From NCBI GenBank assembly GCA_033439295.1, contig JAVTLE010000001.1, positions 1,612,001 through 1,676,000 on the forward strand: 64,000 bases of DNA, in the 5' to 3' direction. A program made the position numbers and the translations under genes. This DNA comes from Deuterostichococcus epilithicus. Lineage: Eukaryota > Chlorophyta > Trebouxiophyceae > Prasiolales > Stichococcaceae. How positions within the stretch are numbered: position 1 is the first letter of the stretch; each line of letters starts with the position of its first letter. Shown here in pieces: positions 30,601 to 40,700 of this stretch. The notes under the pieces are model-generated. The model ran no database searches. It had not been told where the DNA came from and saw only the letters and a program-made list of their open reading frames with translations.

Positions 30601-31833
30601 CTGCTCGTGATGAAGTGCCGGCAGCCGCGTGCACGGGATACAGCCGCGAAGCATCGCACCTCGTCACCCCGGCCTCGAATGGCAGGGGAGCTGCCATCGG
30701 GCTGCATGCGGCGTGGGCTCTGGCGGGCAGTGACCACCCTGCGCATCAGAACACCGAGCACCCTCGGCCCTGTGCCGACAGCCTGCGTCCGGAAACTGCC
30801 CGGGGACTGACCTCCCACACACGCAAGCCGCCCGGGACTCAGCTCGCCCACCCTCGTGCTGCAGGAAAAAGTACGCGGCCAAGGCCAGCCGGTATGTGTG
30901 CTTCGCGCGGGCGCAGACGCGCTACATGCTGGGCGACTCGTCGACGTCCTTCCTGGTCGGCTTCGGCAAAAAGTACAGCAAGTTTGCGCAGGTCATGGGC
31001 GCCTCCTGCCCCGGCTTCCCGGTGCAGGGCAAGGCACAGGTGACTGCCCGCTCCAATCTCGCTGCCCTGCCTCGCTCGACGTCGCCCATTCCCGTGCCTT
31101 GCTGTCCACCTCCGACTGACTGGCTGTGGGGAAGTGCTCTAGCTAGCTAGCTAGCTAGCTAGCTAAACGCTCCAGAACCGGCATCCTTGCCATCCCCCTG
31201 TGCTGCTGAACATGCCCAGCCCGCCTGCCTCGCTGTGCGGTCCTTCGCGCCCGCGCGCTGCTTCTGCATGGCTGTGCCTGAAGGAATGGCGCCAGTCCTG
31301 CCCACACACCGCCCGATTGCACCCGCAGAACTGCACGGCAGCGCAGCTGGTGAGCAAGAAGCCCAACCCGCACGTCGCGGTCGGCGCGCTGCTGGAGCAG
31401 TCCAGCTTCTCGGACGAGGTGTCGGTCGTGCGCGCCTCCAACAACAGCCGCACCGCCCCCGAGTACAATGCTGGCCTCATGGGTGCGCTCCTTTCAAGGC
31501 CTGCACCATACCTTGAAGGCGTGTCGCGCACGGTTTGCGCCACTGCCGCTGCATACATCGTTTCGGCATATCGTTCGGCAAAGGCCGCTCCTACTGCTGG
31601 TCGATCAGTCGTGTCACTATATACCTGACCTCCAGTTCTGTTAAAGGCTGGGCTTCAGTTGCCTGCATGCCCTCTTTCGACAGCTCTCGTCCAAAAGCTG
31701 ACTGCCATTTTCATTCTCGGCTGCTGCAGGTGCGCTGGCGGGCGTGCAGGAGGCGCCCGGCAACTGGAACGAGTGCCTGCAGGGCAATGGTATCCTGTCG
31801 CGGGATACCACTATCTGCCAGGCGACCGTCTGA
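18685..31833 (+). CDS. CslG-B: cellulose-synthase-like GT2 fused to a degenerate GH9 domain
   Basis: Tandem paralogue of CslG-A, about 1440 residues in roughly 33 exons with matching intron positions. Exons: 18685-18755, 19285-19363, 19881-20023, one near 20160-20281, 20571-20684, 20966-21112, 21423-21558, 21821-22105, 22325-22548, 23139-23268, 23531-23754, 23990-24132, 24267-24313, 24473-24585, 24819-24905, 25426-25497, 25702-25863, 26076-26228, 26463-26582, 26817-26932, 27183-27300, 27602-27761, 27940-28055, 28222-28296, 28576-28752, 28999-29054, 29321-29458, 29688-29805, 30064-30150, 30359-30534, 30865-31039, 31329-31482, 31730-31833. The first ~280 residues are acidic and probably cytosolic. 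GT2 motifs: LIPCYKEP, VCDDGKD, MDADQ, TEDFALGMEL, QQRSRW and gating-like FKTTLKG. Two helices precede and about five follow the core, predicting an outside C-terminus, which carries the GH9-like domain. A Lys/Arg-rich loop (WFRRKGKKGGK) follows the second helix. The start ATG is well placed with in-phase downstream exons. Confidence 0.9.
22549..22810 (+). repeat. Degenerate copies of an exon 3' edge plus donor in a CslG-B intron
   Basis: The exon ending at 22548 finishes with GDLEEGGLPK and donor gtgaggctgggaatcagg. Related fragments recur downstream at about 22660-22700 (gacctggagaggcagcttcccaag) and 22777-22805 (gagggcgacctgaaatgagg). The phrase gggaatcagga is also repeated near 22557 and 22583. 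They look like successive decayed tandem duplications of the exon edge. Confidence 0.6.
24995..25345. repeat. Long inverted repeat with perfect 22-bp central stem
   Basis: Positions 25148-25169 and 25171-25192 are perfect reverse complements separated by one base. Outward from the centre the arms remain alignable but diverged for roughly 150-170 bases each: both read, away from the centre, as AGRR..AAAP..APP.GM-like peptides and share gcagccgc...cagcagct blocks. The element lies in the intron between CslG-B exons 24819-24905 and 25426-25497. Transcribed, it would fold into a long hairpin. It could be a decayed foldback element or a small-RNA precursor. Confidence 0.75.
27095..27142. repeat. 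Interstitial telomere-like TTTAGGG repeats
   Basis: Several tttaggg units, some perfect and adjacent (tttagggtttagggttc), lie in the intron just upstream of CslG-B exon 27183-27300. Shorter relatives occur at about 28306 (cttagggttctagggttcc) and 44318 (gtttagggttttaggggttc). The unit matches the plant and Chlorella-type telomere rather than the Chlamydomonas TTTTAGGG type. Confidence 0.7.
27602..31833 (+). other. GH9-like pseudo-cellulase domain of CslG-B
   Basis: Same architecture as in CslG-A. Blocks: PWRGVAYAQD, GGWMTGGAGG, IAFSTAMLAWSVLSF, WGYPEAF, MAAAFAASSLAF, YYDDMTWAASWMYQATG, FNWQNVFWGANLKLAQL, TTANAAFIATLY, MGASCP, NPHVAVGALLEQ and PEYNAGLMGALAGV. The Asp pair (DAGD) is replaced by MTGGA, the P-H-x-R motif by AQVM and the catalytic Glu by Arg (SRTAPEYNAG). 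The substitutions match CslG-A almost exactly, so they predate the duplication and have been kept. The C-terminal tail (Trp-Asn-Glu-Cys, QGNGILSRD) is conserved in both copies. Confidence 0.8.
31141..31164. repeat. (AGCT)6 microsatellite
   Basis: Six uninterrupted AGCT units in the CslG-B intron between exons 30865-31039 and 31329-31482. The unit is self-complementary, so this is also a perfect palindrome. Confidence 0.95.
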
Positions 31834-33388
31834 GCAGCTGCGTTCCCGCTGCGGCGGCCTCTCGCGAGGTGCCTGCCGCTGGCGCCGCCCTGTTCTTCTG
31901 GGCAGCAAGCGTACGCTGTGCTGGCGGCCGGCCGGCTGGAGACTGCTGCACTGTTGCAGAGTGGTGACCGGAGACGTGGCCGGAGTGTTCGGCGGAGTGC
32001 GGCAGGCGCGGCGATACAGCTCACTGCGCCACCTGCCGCAGTGGACTGCTGAAAAAACAGAAGCTCGGGGGGAGGCATTCGAGCCGGACAGTGGACGGCG
32101 TCTTCTGCGCTGAGGCCGGCGCCGAGCTGCAGCGGTGGCGCCCTGATCGGGCTGACGCTGCCGGCGCCGGCGCACAAGTTGCAGTATTCTTACCTTTGGT
32201 TTGGACGGAACACACGTTTGAAGTACTGACAATGACGAACCGTTGCGCTTTCGTTGCGGGAGGAACGCCATGGTTCCTTCTGGGACAGTGAACGCACGTC
32301 AGAGCTTCAGGCGTCCAGGCCCGCTGTTCGTCGCACTAGGTCATGTGTTGGTGTACAGCCGGCAGAACGCCGCCCTCGAGGTAGAGGCGGCAGTCTTTCA
32401 GCGCTGCTGTTAGATTACTTATGATTGTGCCTCTATACCCTGCGCCGAAGCACGCAGGGTTGCCAAACCGACAGATTATTGAACCAATGCCCCATTGACA
32501 TCGTTGTGGGCATTGTGCAGTCTACTGTAAGAAAGGCTACCACGTTGCCGTCATCACACTTCTGTCATCGGCAGCACTGGGCTAGCTCGCCCTTCCGCCA
32601 CCCAATGCAGCAATTGATTGGCATTATAGGTACATGCGACAAACGACCACCCGCCCTGCAGCATCCACGAGCTACTCCCCCATGCCACTCGGCCCGTTAA
32701 ACGCAAGCAAAACGTCAGTTGCAACTCGAAACTTGTCTTGACAAGGTCGAGTTCTTGTACTTGCTGGCGACACCGCGTCACCACGTACCTGGCGGCATTT
32801 GACTGCTCTCATCTCTTGCAAACATCTGCAGACATCGCCTTCCCACACCGCTTGAACCACCTGCAAGGTACCTGTGATCGCCTCAGCGGGTGAGATGAGA
32901 TCCAGCTCACAGCTTTTTACTGCGATGTCCGTCGAATCCTCAGCATTGGACGCCAGCTGCATGCTCTGGCAGTCAACTCGAGATGCGGCCTGCCCACATG
33001 TCCAAGCGGAATATAACGCTTACAGACGGGTTGTGCGAACCTCCTGTCCGCGGCTCGAGCCCTGATATGGGATTCTAGAGGTGGCACACTCATTCGCAAG
33101 GCAGTGGCATGGTGGTACATTGGGTGGCTGAAAAATTGCAGCAACTTGGATCCTAAGGAATAGGGCCTGATTTGCATGGATAGCGCGGCCTGACGTCTGC
33201 AGCTTCACCAGTGCCATGCCTTGGTGTCGCCTGTGGAAATGACTTGCTGGCGGACTCGACAGGTCTTTAGCAAGCAAATTTCAGCACGTCGCTCGCTTTG
33301 CACTGGTGATCAACCTGCTCGGAATCACCTTGCAGACTGGCACACGGACGCACGCAGCCTGCAGGGGCGCGGACAGAGTGCCAGCGTC
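31834..33388. other. Intergenic region, no recognised gene
   Basis: About 1.55 kb between CslG-B and the cyclophilin gene. Short open frames on both strands show no family resemblance or paired splice sites that I could support. It should include the CslG-B 3' UTR and the cyclophilin promoter. The base composition is less GC-rich than the flanking exons. Confidence 0.5.
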
Positions 33389-35059
33389 ATGGTCGGAGTC
33401 GGCGCGCCGCAAGTGGAGCTCAAAACCTCGGTAGGCGTCTGGAATAGTGCTTTCCACCGTGTGGTCCATGGCAACCGGAAATGCAGCAAAAAACAATTTA
33501 AGTTATCGGCGACTATGATCCAGCGGTGCCTGCTTCCGATAGATGTCCAGGGCAAGGCATGCTGAAGGCGCAGTTGTGTCCTCCGCAGGTGGGCACGATT
33601 GTTGTGGAGCTGTATGCAAACCACGCTCCGAAGGCGAGTTCATCATCCTAGCCCCTCTGCATCCAGCTGGTCACACTTGCTGAGCTGCCAAAGCTGAGTG
33701 GCAACGCTGGCCTGCGTGCCATAGCCTAAGTAAGTTGGGCGGCCATGGGTGCCACGCCCACTAAAATTTTGAGTGTCGGCGGGTTGTGGGCGGCGCAGAC
33801 GGTGAAGAACTTTACAGAGCTGGCCAGTCGCCGGTATTACGATGGCACGATCGTCCACCGAATCATTCCCGGTGCGGCGCCACCCTTGAAACTGGCACCT
33901 TGCACGCTAGGTGCTGTCCTGCACGCAACAGCCTTGAGTTTTGGCTGCCAGCTGCTGAATAAAGCCAACTGCCATTAGAAAGGTGACCACTCTTCTGCTG
34001 GCTGGTAACACCTGTGTGTGCACATGTCGCAGGATTCATGGTCCAGGTGAGGCTGGCATGCTGATGCTCGCTGACTACAGAAGAACAAACATGCGACATC
34101 TGTCAACCTGGAACCCTATTGTACATTACCACCTGGGCATGCACTCGTGCACGGAATTTGCACTGGACAACAGCTCCTGCTCGGAGCGCAGGCGGGAGAT
34201 CCTACTGGGACGGGCCGCGGCGGCGAGTCAATGTGGGGAGGTGATTTGATCCCTGCAATTGACCCCCTGCTCGACGATCGCTCCCAGCGGTGCCGACAAA
34301 AGTGTGCTCAACTGAAGATGCACCCGTGCAACAAATCAGACTGCAGAAATACACTGCAGAGGCAGACTGCTTGGCAGGCTGTCAGGCAGCGCATGCTGCT
34401 TGCAGGCAAGTTTGAGGACGAAATAAACCCTGAGCTGAAGCACACAGGCGCTGGCATCCTGTCCATGGTGAGGCGCCGCGCCTTCTGGGACTGTACACCT
34501 AGACATCCACTTGATGCATGAACACATGGAAGTGAACACAACATGTTGATCTCGCAGGCCAATGCGGGGGCAAACACCAATGGGAGCCAGTTTTTCCTCA
34601 CACTGGTGCGGCACGTGTGGATCTCCCCTGTTTCCCTGCAAATGTCTGAGCCGCCGCTCTGTACCCTGGTCTCGTGCACACCAAACTCGCAGGCAGCGGC
34701 GCAAGATGCAAGCGGACCTAGTGACATATGGTGCCTTGTGCATAGGCGCCGACACCCTGGCTCGATGGGAAGCACACCATCTTTGGGTGAGCAACTTCGC
34801 TGCTTGCTGGCAGATCGTGCCTGCAAGTGTACAAACTGTTGCATCAAGCAGGCTTGTGGCAGCTCCTGCTGTACCTGTTTTCAAACTGAAACACTGTGGA
34901 GTTGAACAGGGTTCTGTTGACATGTGAGTCGGAGTCTGGTGATGCTGCAGGCGGGTGTATGGCGGCATGGAGACCCTGGAGCGGCTAGGTAACATGCAGA
35001 CGGATGCCACAGACCGACCTTTGAACCAGATCAAGATCCTCACGGCGCGGCCGCTGTGA
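33389..35059 (+). CDS. Peptidyl-prolyl cis-trans isomerase, PPIL1-type cyclophilin
   Basis: Catalyses prolyl cis-trans isomerisation; the PPIL1 (plant CYP18-2) group belongs to spliceosomes. Nine exons: 33389-33430, 33589-33633, 33799-33871, 34033-34046, 34192-34240, 34406-34467, 34558-34605, 34746-34786, 34951-35059, giving 160 residues, the usual size. Single cyclophilin domain with no targeting extension. Active-site residues seen: Arg in VHRIIPGF, Gln in FMVQ, NGSQFF (Gln and Phe) and the Trp and His of PWLDGKHTIFG. GDPTGTGRGGES is the family signature. The N-terminus MVGVGAPQVELKTS resembles PPIL1. The intron after 33633 starts with GC (gcgagt), and the fourth exon is only 14 nt. The start is the only in-frame ATG in the first exon. 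Confidence 0.93.
34033..34046 (+). other. 14-nt micro-exon of the cyclophilin gene
   Basis: gattcatggtccag supplies the end of a split Gly codon and then F-M-V-Q, including the catalytic Gln. It is bounded by gcag and gtgagg. Skipping it would shift the frame. Confidence 0.85.
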
Positions 35060-35287
35060 TGAAGCTTTCAAGTCAGCTTTGTTTGAGTCGCGTGGTCATC
35101 GGTGATGAACTGTGATCCAGTTGCAAGTTTGATAGACCTCCTCCACAAAGCCGTCTTTAAAAGAAAAATGTCTACCTTCCTCTTGCACAAGGCTCTGCCC
35201 AGCACTTCTTAACACTTTACTCAAAGCGAAGACCTATCCACGCTATCTCTTGAAGACTACTGGACTGTGCCAGAAAAATGCTTAGCA

Positions 35288-37362
35288 TCACACAGCAACC
35301 GGCACACCGCTCGGGCTGGTGCACTGTTGACCTGCCGCCGGCGCCGGATTGGTGCCCTGCAGGCCCACAGCCTGCTGCACTCGTGGCGGCGGCTGCTGCT
35401 GTGGCAGGCTGGCAGCTGCATTTGCCGGCTGGTGTGCGGCAGGCGCCAGGCGCAGCGTCTGCGCTGCTGCCGACGCCGCTGGCGGTGCCAGCCTGGCCGG
35501 CGCACCAGCAGGTTCCAAGCCCAGTACCTGATGCTGCTGCTGCTTCTGCTGCGACACTGGCGGCTCAGCTGGCAAAGCGCCTTGGTGCTGCTGCTGCTGT
35601 GCTGCAAAGGCCGCCTCAGGAGTATGCCAATGGTCGCAAGCTGCAAGCTGTCGGCCGGCAGCACCCGCCGCCGCCGCCTGGCCTGCCGTCACGGGTGGCA
35701 CCTCGCTCGAAGGAGGTGACGCCCGACCGCGCAGTGCTGCTTGTGCGTGAGCGGGCGGCGCGTCCCCCTCCGGCGCCTGCCGCGACGACCCCGCGTGCGC
35801 GCTCTGCAGTCGCTCCGCAGCCGGGCCGCCGGTCGCGGGAGGCTGGCTGCCTGCCGGCGGCGCTGCGCCCGGGACGGCCACTCGGGGGTGTTCTGGCCCT
35901 GCGTCCCACGATGCCGCCGGCAGCGCTGCAGCTGCCACGGCAGGTCGCAGCACAGCCGCCGCGGGGCCTGCGGCGGCAGGCTCCATGCGGCCGCAGCCGT
36001 CCCGCTTTCCGCATCCGACCGCCCCGCCCCCGCCGGTAGTGGCCTCCTTCTCCCGTGCGGTGAGAAAGCGGCCGCCCTCTCCGCGCTGCCGCTTCGTGGC
36101 GTGCTGGTGCCGCGACTCGTGCAGGTACGGCTGTACCAACAGAGCAGGGGAGGTGAGCGCCGGGCCCCAGCCCGGTTCGCCTTGCTCAGCTCGGCTTGGC
36201 TTGCAAGTTTGCATAGCGATGGAGTACGCCATCGACGAGCAGCACACGATGTGGCCCCTTGCAGGAGTGCGGCGCCTCCCTGCGGCTGCACCTGTACTTC
36301 CATGGGCTGTGCGACGCTGTGCAATGCTGCTCGGCCCGGCCCCTGCAGCCGCCACACATGCAGATGTCGAGGCGCCGCGCACCTGCCGCGTGCGCAGCAG
36401 CCGATTTTCCCGCTCCGCCTTGGCGCGCTGCTCCCGGCGCCGCATGATGCGCTCGTACTGCTTCGCATTCACGTACACCTTTTCCTCCTCGGGCTCCGAC
36501 GCCTCGCACCCCGGCAGCGCAGCCCGCTGGCCATACGCCGCGAGCAGTGCCACCGCGTCCGCCTGCCGGTTTGGAAGCGTTGGGTCTGTGGCCCTGGAGT
36601 ACCCGAATAATTGGCCGGCTGCTGACGGTTGCTTGCGCCACAGGCAGCCTGGCGAGCACGGCATCACGCGCAGAGGCTGCCCTGCTGGCGCCATCCTCAA
36701 AGGTTTTGGCATCATGCAATGTGACATCGATGCAGAAAGCCGCGCACCATCGGCATCGCCTGCTGCGCCTGTCCGTAGACGCTGCTCACGTACTGCTCAT
36801 ATGTTTGCCGTGCCTGTGACACAGCAGCGAACATCGTCAGCGTGCTCACGGCGCAGGCATGGTGAAAACCATGCCGTCGGGTCCACTCTCGGTGTAAACC
36901 TCATCGTCGCTGCGCACCTCAGCAAAAAGCTGCTCCGCGTTTGCAGGGCTCGCTGGCGCCGGGGCGGCACTGCCCTGCTCAATGACGGCACCGCCACTTG
37001 CCGCATCTGCCGCATCCGATTCTGCGTTTAAATGCACACATCGGCGGCTCTGCAGCTGTCGGCACGTCGCAGGAAGCGTGTTTTGCGAATCAGGCATACA
37101 ATACAGCAAGCGATGCCTTGCCTGATGCAGTTCCCGCTGAGAGAGCTGCCAGCTGCGCAGGGTTGGGGTCCGCCAGGTGCTGTCGCTGCGCAGCCGAGAT
37201 TTGCGCTTGCCACGCCTGGTATGCTGCCATCTGTGCCATCTGGTACGAGTACATGGTAGACAGGTCTGTGGCTGCCGGCTGCGAGGCGTTGGACTGGGTG
37301 CTCGCACCCATGCCATCGCTTACAGCATTGCTCCCATCCGGTGTCATGTAAACCACCCCCAC
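35288..37362 (-). CDS. NF-YA (CBF-B/HAP2) subunit of the CCAAT-binding factor
   Basis: Sequence-specific subunit of the NF-Y trimer; its first helix binds the NF-YB/NF-YC dimer and the second contacts CCAAT. Seen on the minus strand: EEKVYVNAKQYERIMRRREQ, then AKAERENRLLRTRQ, a splice (exon edges 36383 and 36130), then PYLHESRHQHATKRQRG and GGRFLTA. This is the complete NF-YA core. A long Gln/Pro/Ala-rich C-terminal tail runs to the stop at 35288, and the N-terminus is Gln/Ala/Ser-rich, both typical of activation regions. Exons: 37362-37122, 37021 to about 36850, a short one near 36800 (YEQYVSSVYGQAQQAMPM), about 36680-36383, and 36130-35288. The first intron appears to be GC-AG. The core is certain; the junction near 36850-36950 and the exact start are not. 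The intron at 36131-36382 is a multiple of three without a stop, so retention would also read through. Confidence 0.85.
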
Positions 37363-37706
37363 TACGATTTTGGAGGTTTTTAATGTCTGTTGTGCCCAAT
37401 CCTGCGGCCGAGGGCAAGTTCTTTAACGATTATGGACTGTGGCAGGATGCCCGTTTGACACTGTTTGCTGAGTGGCGCGTGTCCGAACGTCGACCGGTGC
37501 GATGATTGCAGTTGACGGCTCTTCTGGATGACGCTCACTTTCACAACGGCACATGAAAGCAAGATCTGAGGCGCGATTGAGGCGCGCGCAGCTGACCACT
37601 TGATCAGATCTGTGGGCACGTGTCGGTTGCTGATCGTCAACGAAAGCTCAACCGTTAAAGCAGCCATATGCAACTCGTCAGCGGTCGCGACACCAATCTC
37701 AGCGCG
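37363..37706. other. Spacer between ELP1 3' end and NF-YA 5' end
   Basis: About 340 bases separating two genes read in the same (minus) direction. It probably contains the NF-YA promoter and the ELP1 3' UTR. No specific element was recognised. Confidence 0.45.
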
Positions 37707-40700
37707 TCAGGTGACCGGGCGGAGCATGTCCCACTTCCACTTCACGTTGCCGCCAGGCTCAGCGCCGCCGGCCTGCGGCTGCTGCGGCGCCTGCGAGATA
37801 GGCTCGCCTGCCGGCGGATGCTGCTTCATGTACTCTGCGGCGGCCTGCATTCATATCACAAAGCGCATCAGCAGTCACGCTTTCGACAACAGCAAGCGCA
37901 GGCTGGACTGCAGCGTCCAGCTGCCCAGGACGCGGCAACTGCTGCTGCTGCACCATGCTGCCTCCACTCCCCGCGCCTCGACGGCACCCGCAGGCCTGCG
38001 GGCGGGCTGCCAGCTCCACCGCGCTTGTTATCTCAACCAGCAGAATGCACACAGCGATTGCAGTCCCTCTGCAAGAATTAGGAGTTCAGGAGAGGGACAT
38101 GCTACAGCCACCAACCACAGCTAAGACGGGTATCTGCGTCAGATCAGCGCGCCTGCTGCTCAGACACGAGCTGCGACAGCCGCCGCTGCAGTCCCGCTGC
38201 TTCCTGCGGCCGCCCCAGCAGCACCAGGACCTCCGCGAGGGCGCCGGCGTCCGCCAGCCGGGCTGGCGACGGCGCGAGGCCCGCCACGTGCTCCGCGAGC
38301 GCGTGCTCCTCCTGCGGGCTGCCCTGCCGGATGCGCGCGCTCTTCCGCGCCTGCGCCCCATTTGGGAGACACATCCTTGAGGTCCCTTCTCTTGTCCTTG
38401 TCTTTCCCTCCACGGAGCTTTGCAGCGACTCAACAGGCGGCGCTCCAGCTCGATGACAGAGTTGGCGGGAGCGGCTCAGCAGGCACCCGCGCCGGCACAG
38501 TCGCGACGCGTCGCAGAAACAGACAGGCGGGGGCTTGGTCCTAACCTTCTGCCGCGACTTGCGCGCCGCGGTGCGGCCACCCACTGTCGACGCCGGGCGG
38601 CCCGACTGCGTGACCGTCGACGCCGTCAGACCAGACCCTGTGGTGTATGCGCTCAGGTCGCTGACGGCTGAGGACTCGGCCTCGGAGCCGCTGTCTCCGT
38701 CGCGGCCGGCGGCGGCGCTGCCGCTGCCGCCAGCGACCTGACCCAGCGCGGCCTGCGAGGCGGGCGGTGCACAATGAAGCGAAGGAGAAGTGTCCCAGGC
38801 ACGGAAGGTCCCGCCTCCAGCAAGGCGATGCAGAACGCACGATCAGTAGCACGATGATCGGGAAGGCGCCCGCGTCAGAGGGGTCCGCCTTGGGGCTGCC
38901 ACCAGCGCTGTTGGTGACAGCAGCAGGACCAGCCTCAGGAAGAGGCTCTTCCAAGGATCGCGCACCTCCATGGCGAGGCGCTTAGCCTGAACCTCCCTGT
39001 AGCGCGCGAGGTACTTGGCCACCCGCTCCACGTTCGCGTCCGTCGCCTCTGCGAGCGCGGCTGCTGCCTCGAATGCCGACGGCGAGATGACACCATCCAC
39101 CAGGTCGGCCCGCTCCAGCCTGCACGGAGTAGCAGCGCCGCGTGTTGTCGGTACTGATGAGACCAACAACCAGCTGTTGTGGGCGGCGCCTAACGTGCAG
39201 TGAGAGCGGCAGCGGCAGGCGTCGCATGCTGCCGATTCCAGGCTACGATCTTGCGCGCTCTGCCCGAAAGATTTGCAGAGCCTTCCTGCTCGCCGGCCCC
39301 AGTCGCGCCGGCTCAGGCTTGCTACCTCCTGCAACACCTGCACCCTGTTCCGCTGTCGCCTCCAGCATCGAAGCAGCTCCCCGGCAGGCGCGCACCTGTA
39401 GGCGACGCGCAGTGCCTCGCGCCAGGCCTCCGCCTGCGCCAGCCGCGCGACGGCGGCCTCGGGGGNGCCGCNGTNCTNCAGCAGCAGGGCCGCCGACTCC
39501 GCGAGGCGGCCCACGCCCGCCAGCTCCTCCGCCATGTCGGCCGCCAGCTGCGCCACTCGCTCCCGCGGCCAGCCCAGGCGGCCTGGCGAACAGCAACGAG
39601 GTGAGAGCGGGGTGACCCTGTGAGGTACATGCACGAACAGGCTGCGCAACCGGCTCCTAAGGCCAGGCAGCGCGGCCAGGACTAGCAGCGATTAGTAACA
39701 CTACAGTCCATAGTGTCCATCGACACACCCGCGAGCACGAGCGCCGTCTGGGAGGCGCGGCCGGTGCCACAGGATGTCAGCGCTGTATCTGGCGAGCACC
39801 AGTGCTTTTGAAGCCCACCAGTTTTCTTGAACGCAGATTTTGACAAAAGTCAAAGGGAAGTTAACACACCCGCGAGCGCGAGCGCCATCTGAAACGCGCC
39901 GCCGGCACGGTAGGATGCCAGCGCCGGCTCCAACTGGCCTGCCGCGACGAACGCCACGCCGGCGTCCTCGTGCAGGTTACGCAGCGACAACGACTCGCCC
40001 AGCGCCGACAGCACCGCGGCGCGGCGTTGTCCGCCGTCGCCGTCGCCGACCAACGCCAGCAGCTCCCGCAGCAGGCCCTGCACAGTTGATAGTGACCTGA
40101 GACAATCTAGCAGCGCCTCCACCCACAGCGGGCGCGGCGTTCTCTGTCGTCACCATCGCTGCACAGCGCCAGCGGCTCCTGCAGGAGACCCTGTAGCATC
40201 GTATTTGTTTCTAGCAAATTATCAGAGAACTTCGTCCTTCGTTAAACGTTCGGACGCATGGCGCGTGCGACGGAACCACCCTGCCGCTCCGGGGCCAGCG
40301 GCAGCGGAGTCCTTCTGGGGAGCACTTGCATCACACCGAGGTGCCCGACATCGCCCGCACATCGCCAGCAGCTCCTATAGCAGGCCCTGCAGAGTCTATG
40401 GGAAATATACTGCAAGTTAGAGTTTTCAGCTTCCTAGCATTGCGCCGCGGCACCTGGCGTCGGCGTCGCCGCACAGCGCCAGCAGCTCCAGCAGCAGGCA
40501 CTGCAGGGTGGTGTTTCCTCTCGTTTTAGAAGTGCCTTCTCAGCCACCGCAAAGCACACGAAACCAGCCGCCGGCCGGCTTACAGGTGCTGCATCACCGG
40601 TGGCGGCGACCAAGGTGCACATCGCTCAAGTGACCGGGGCTCAGGAAACCCTCCCACCTTGCTGCGAGCCAGCTGCAGGGCGCCGTCCAACCGTGGCGGG

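Noticed and set aside
27602-31833. GH9 part as a separate endoglucanase gene downstream of a shorter synthase
   Set aside because: No start codon with signal peptide between the last membrane helix and the GH9 exons, phase-0 splicing joins them in both paralogues, and the catalytic residues of a real cellulase are missing.
35278-36039. 253-residue plus-strand open frame rich in Ala/Pro/Arg
   Set aside because: Antisense to the Gln/Pro/Ala-rich tail of NF-YA; composition mirrors low-complexity coding on the other strand.
36131-36382. Open stretch joining the two halves of the NF-YA core
   Set aside because: It is a multiple of three without stops, but NF-YA proteins have RxRxPYLHESRH without an 84-residue insert and good GT and AG sites flank it, so it is treated as an intron.
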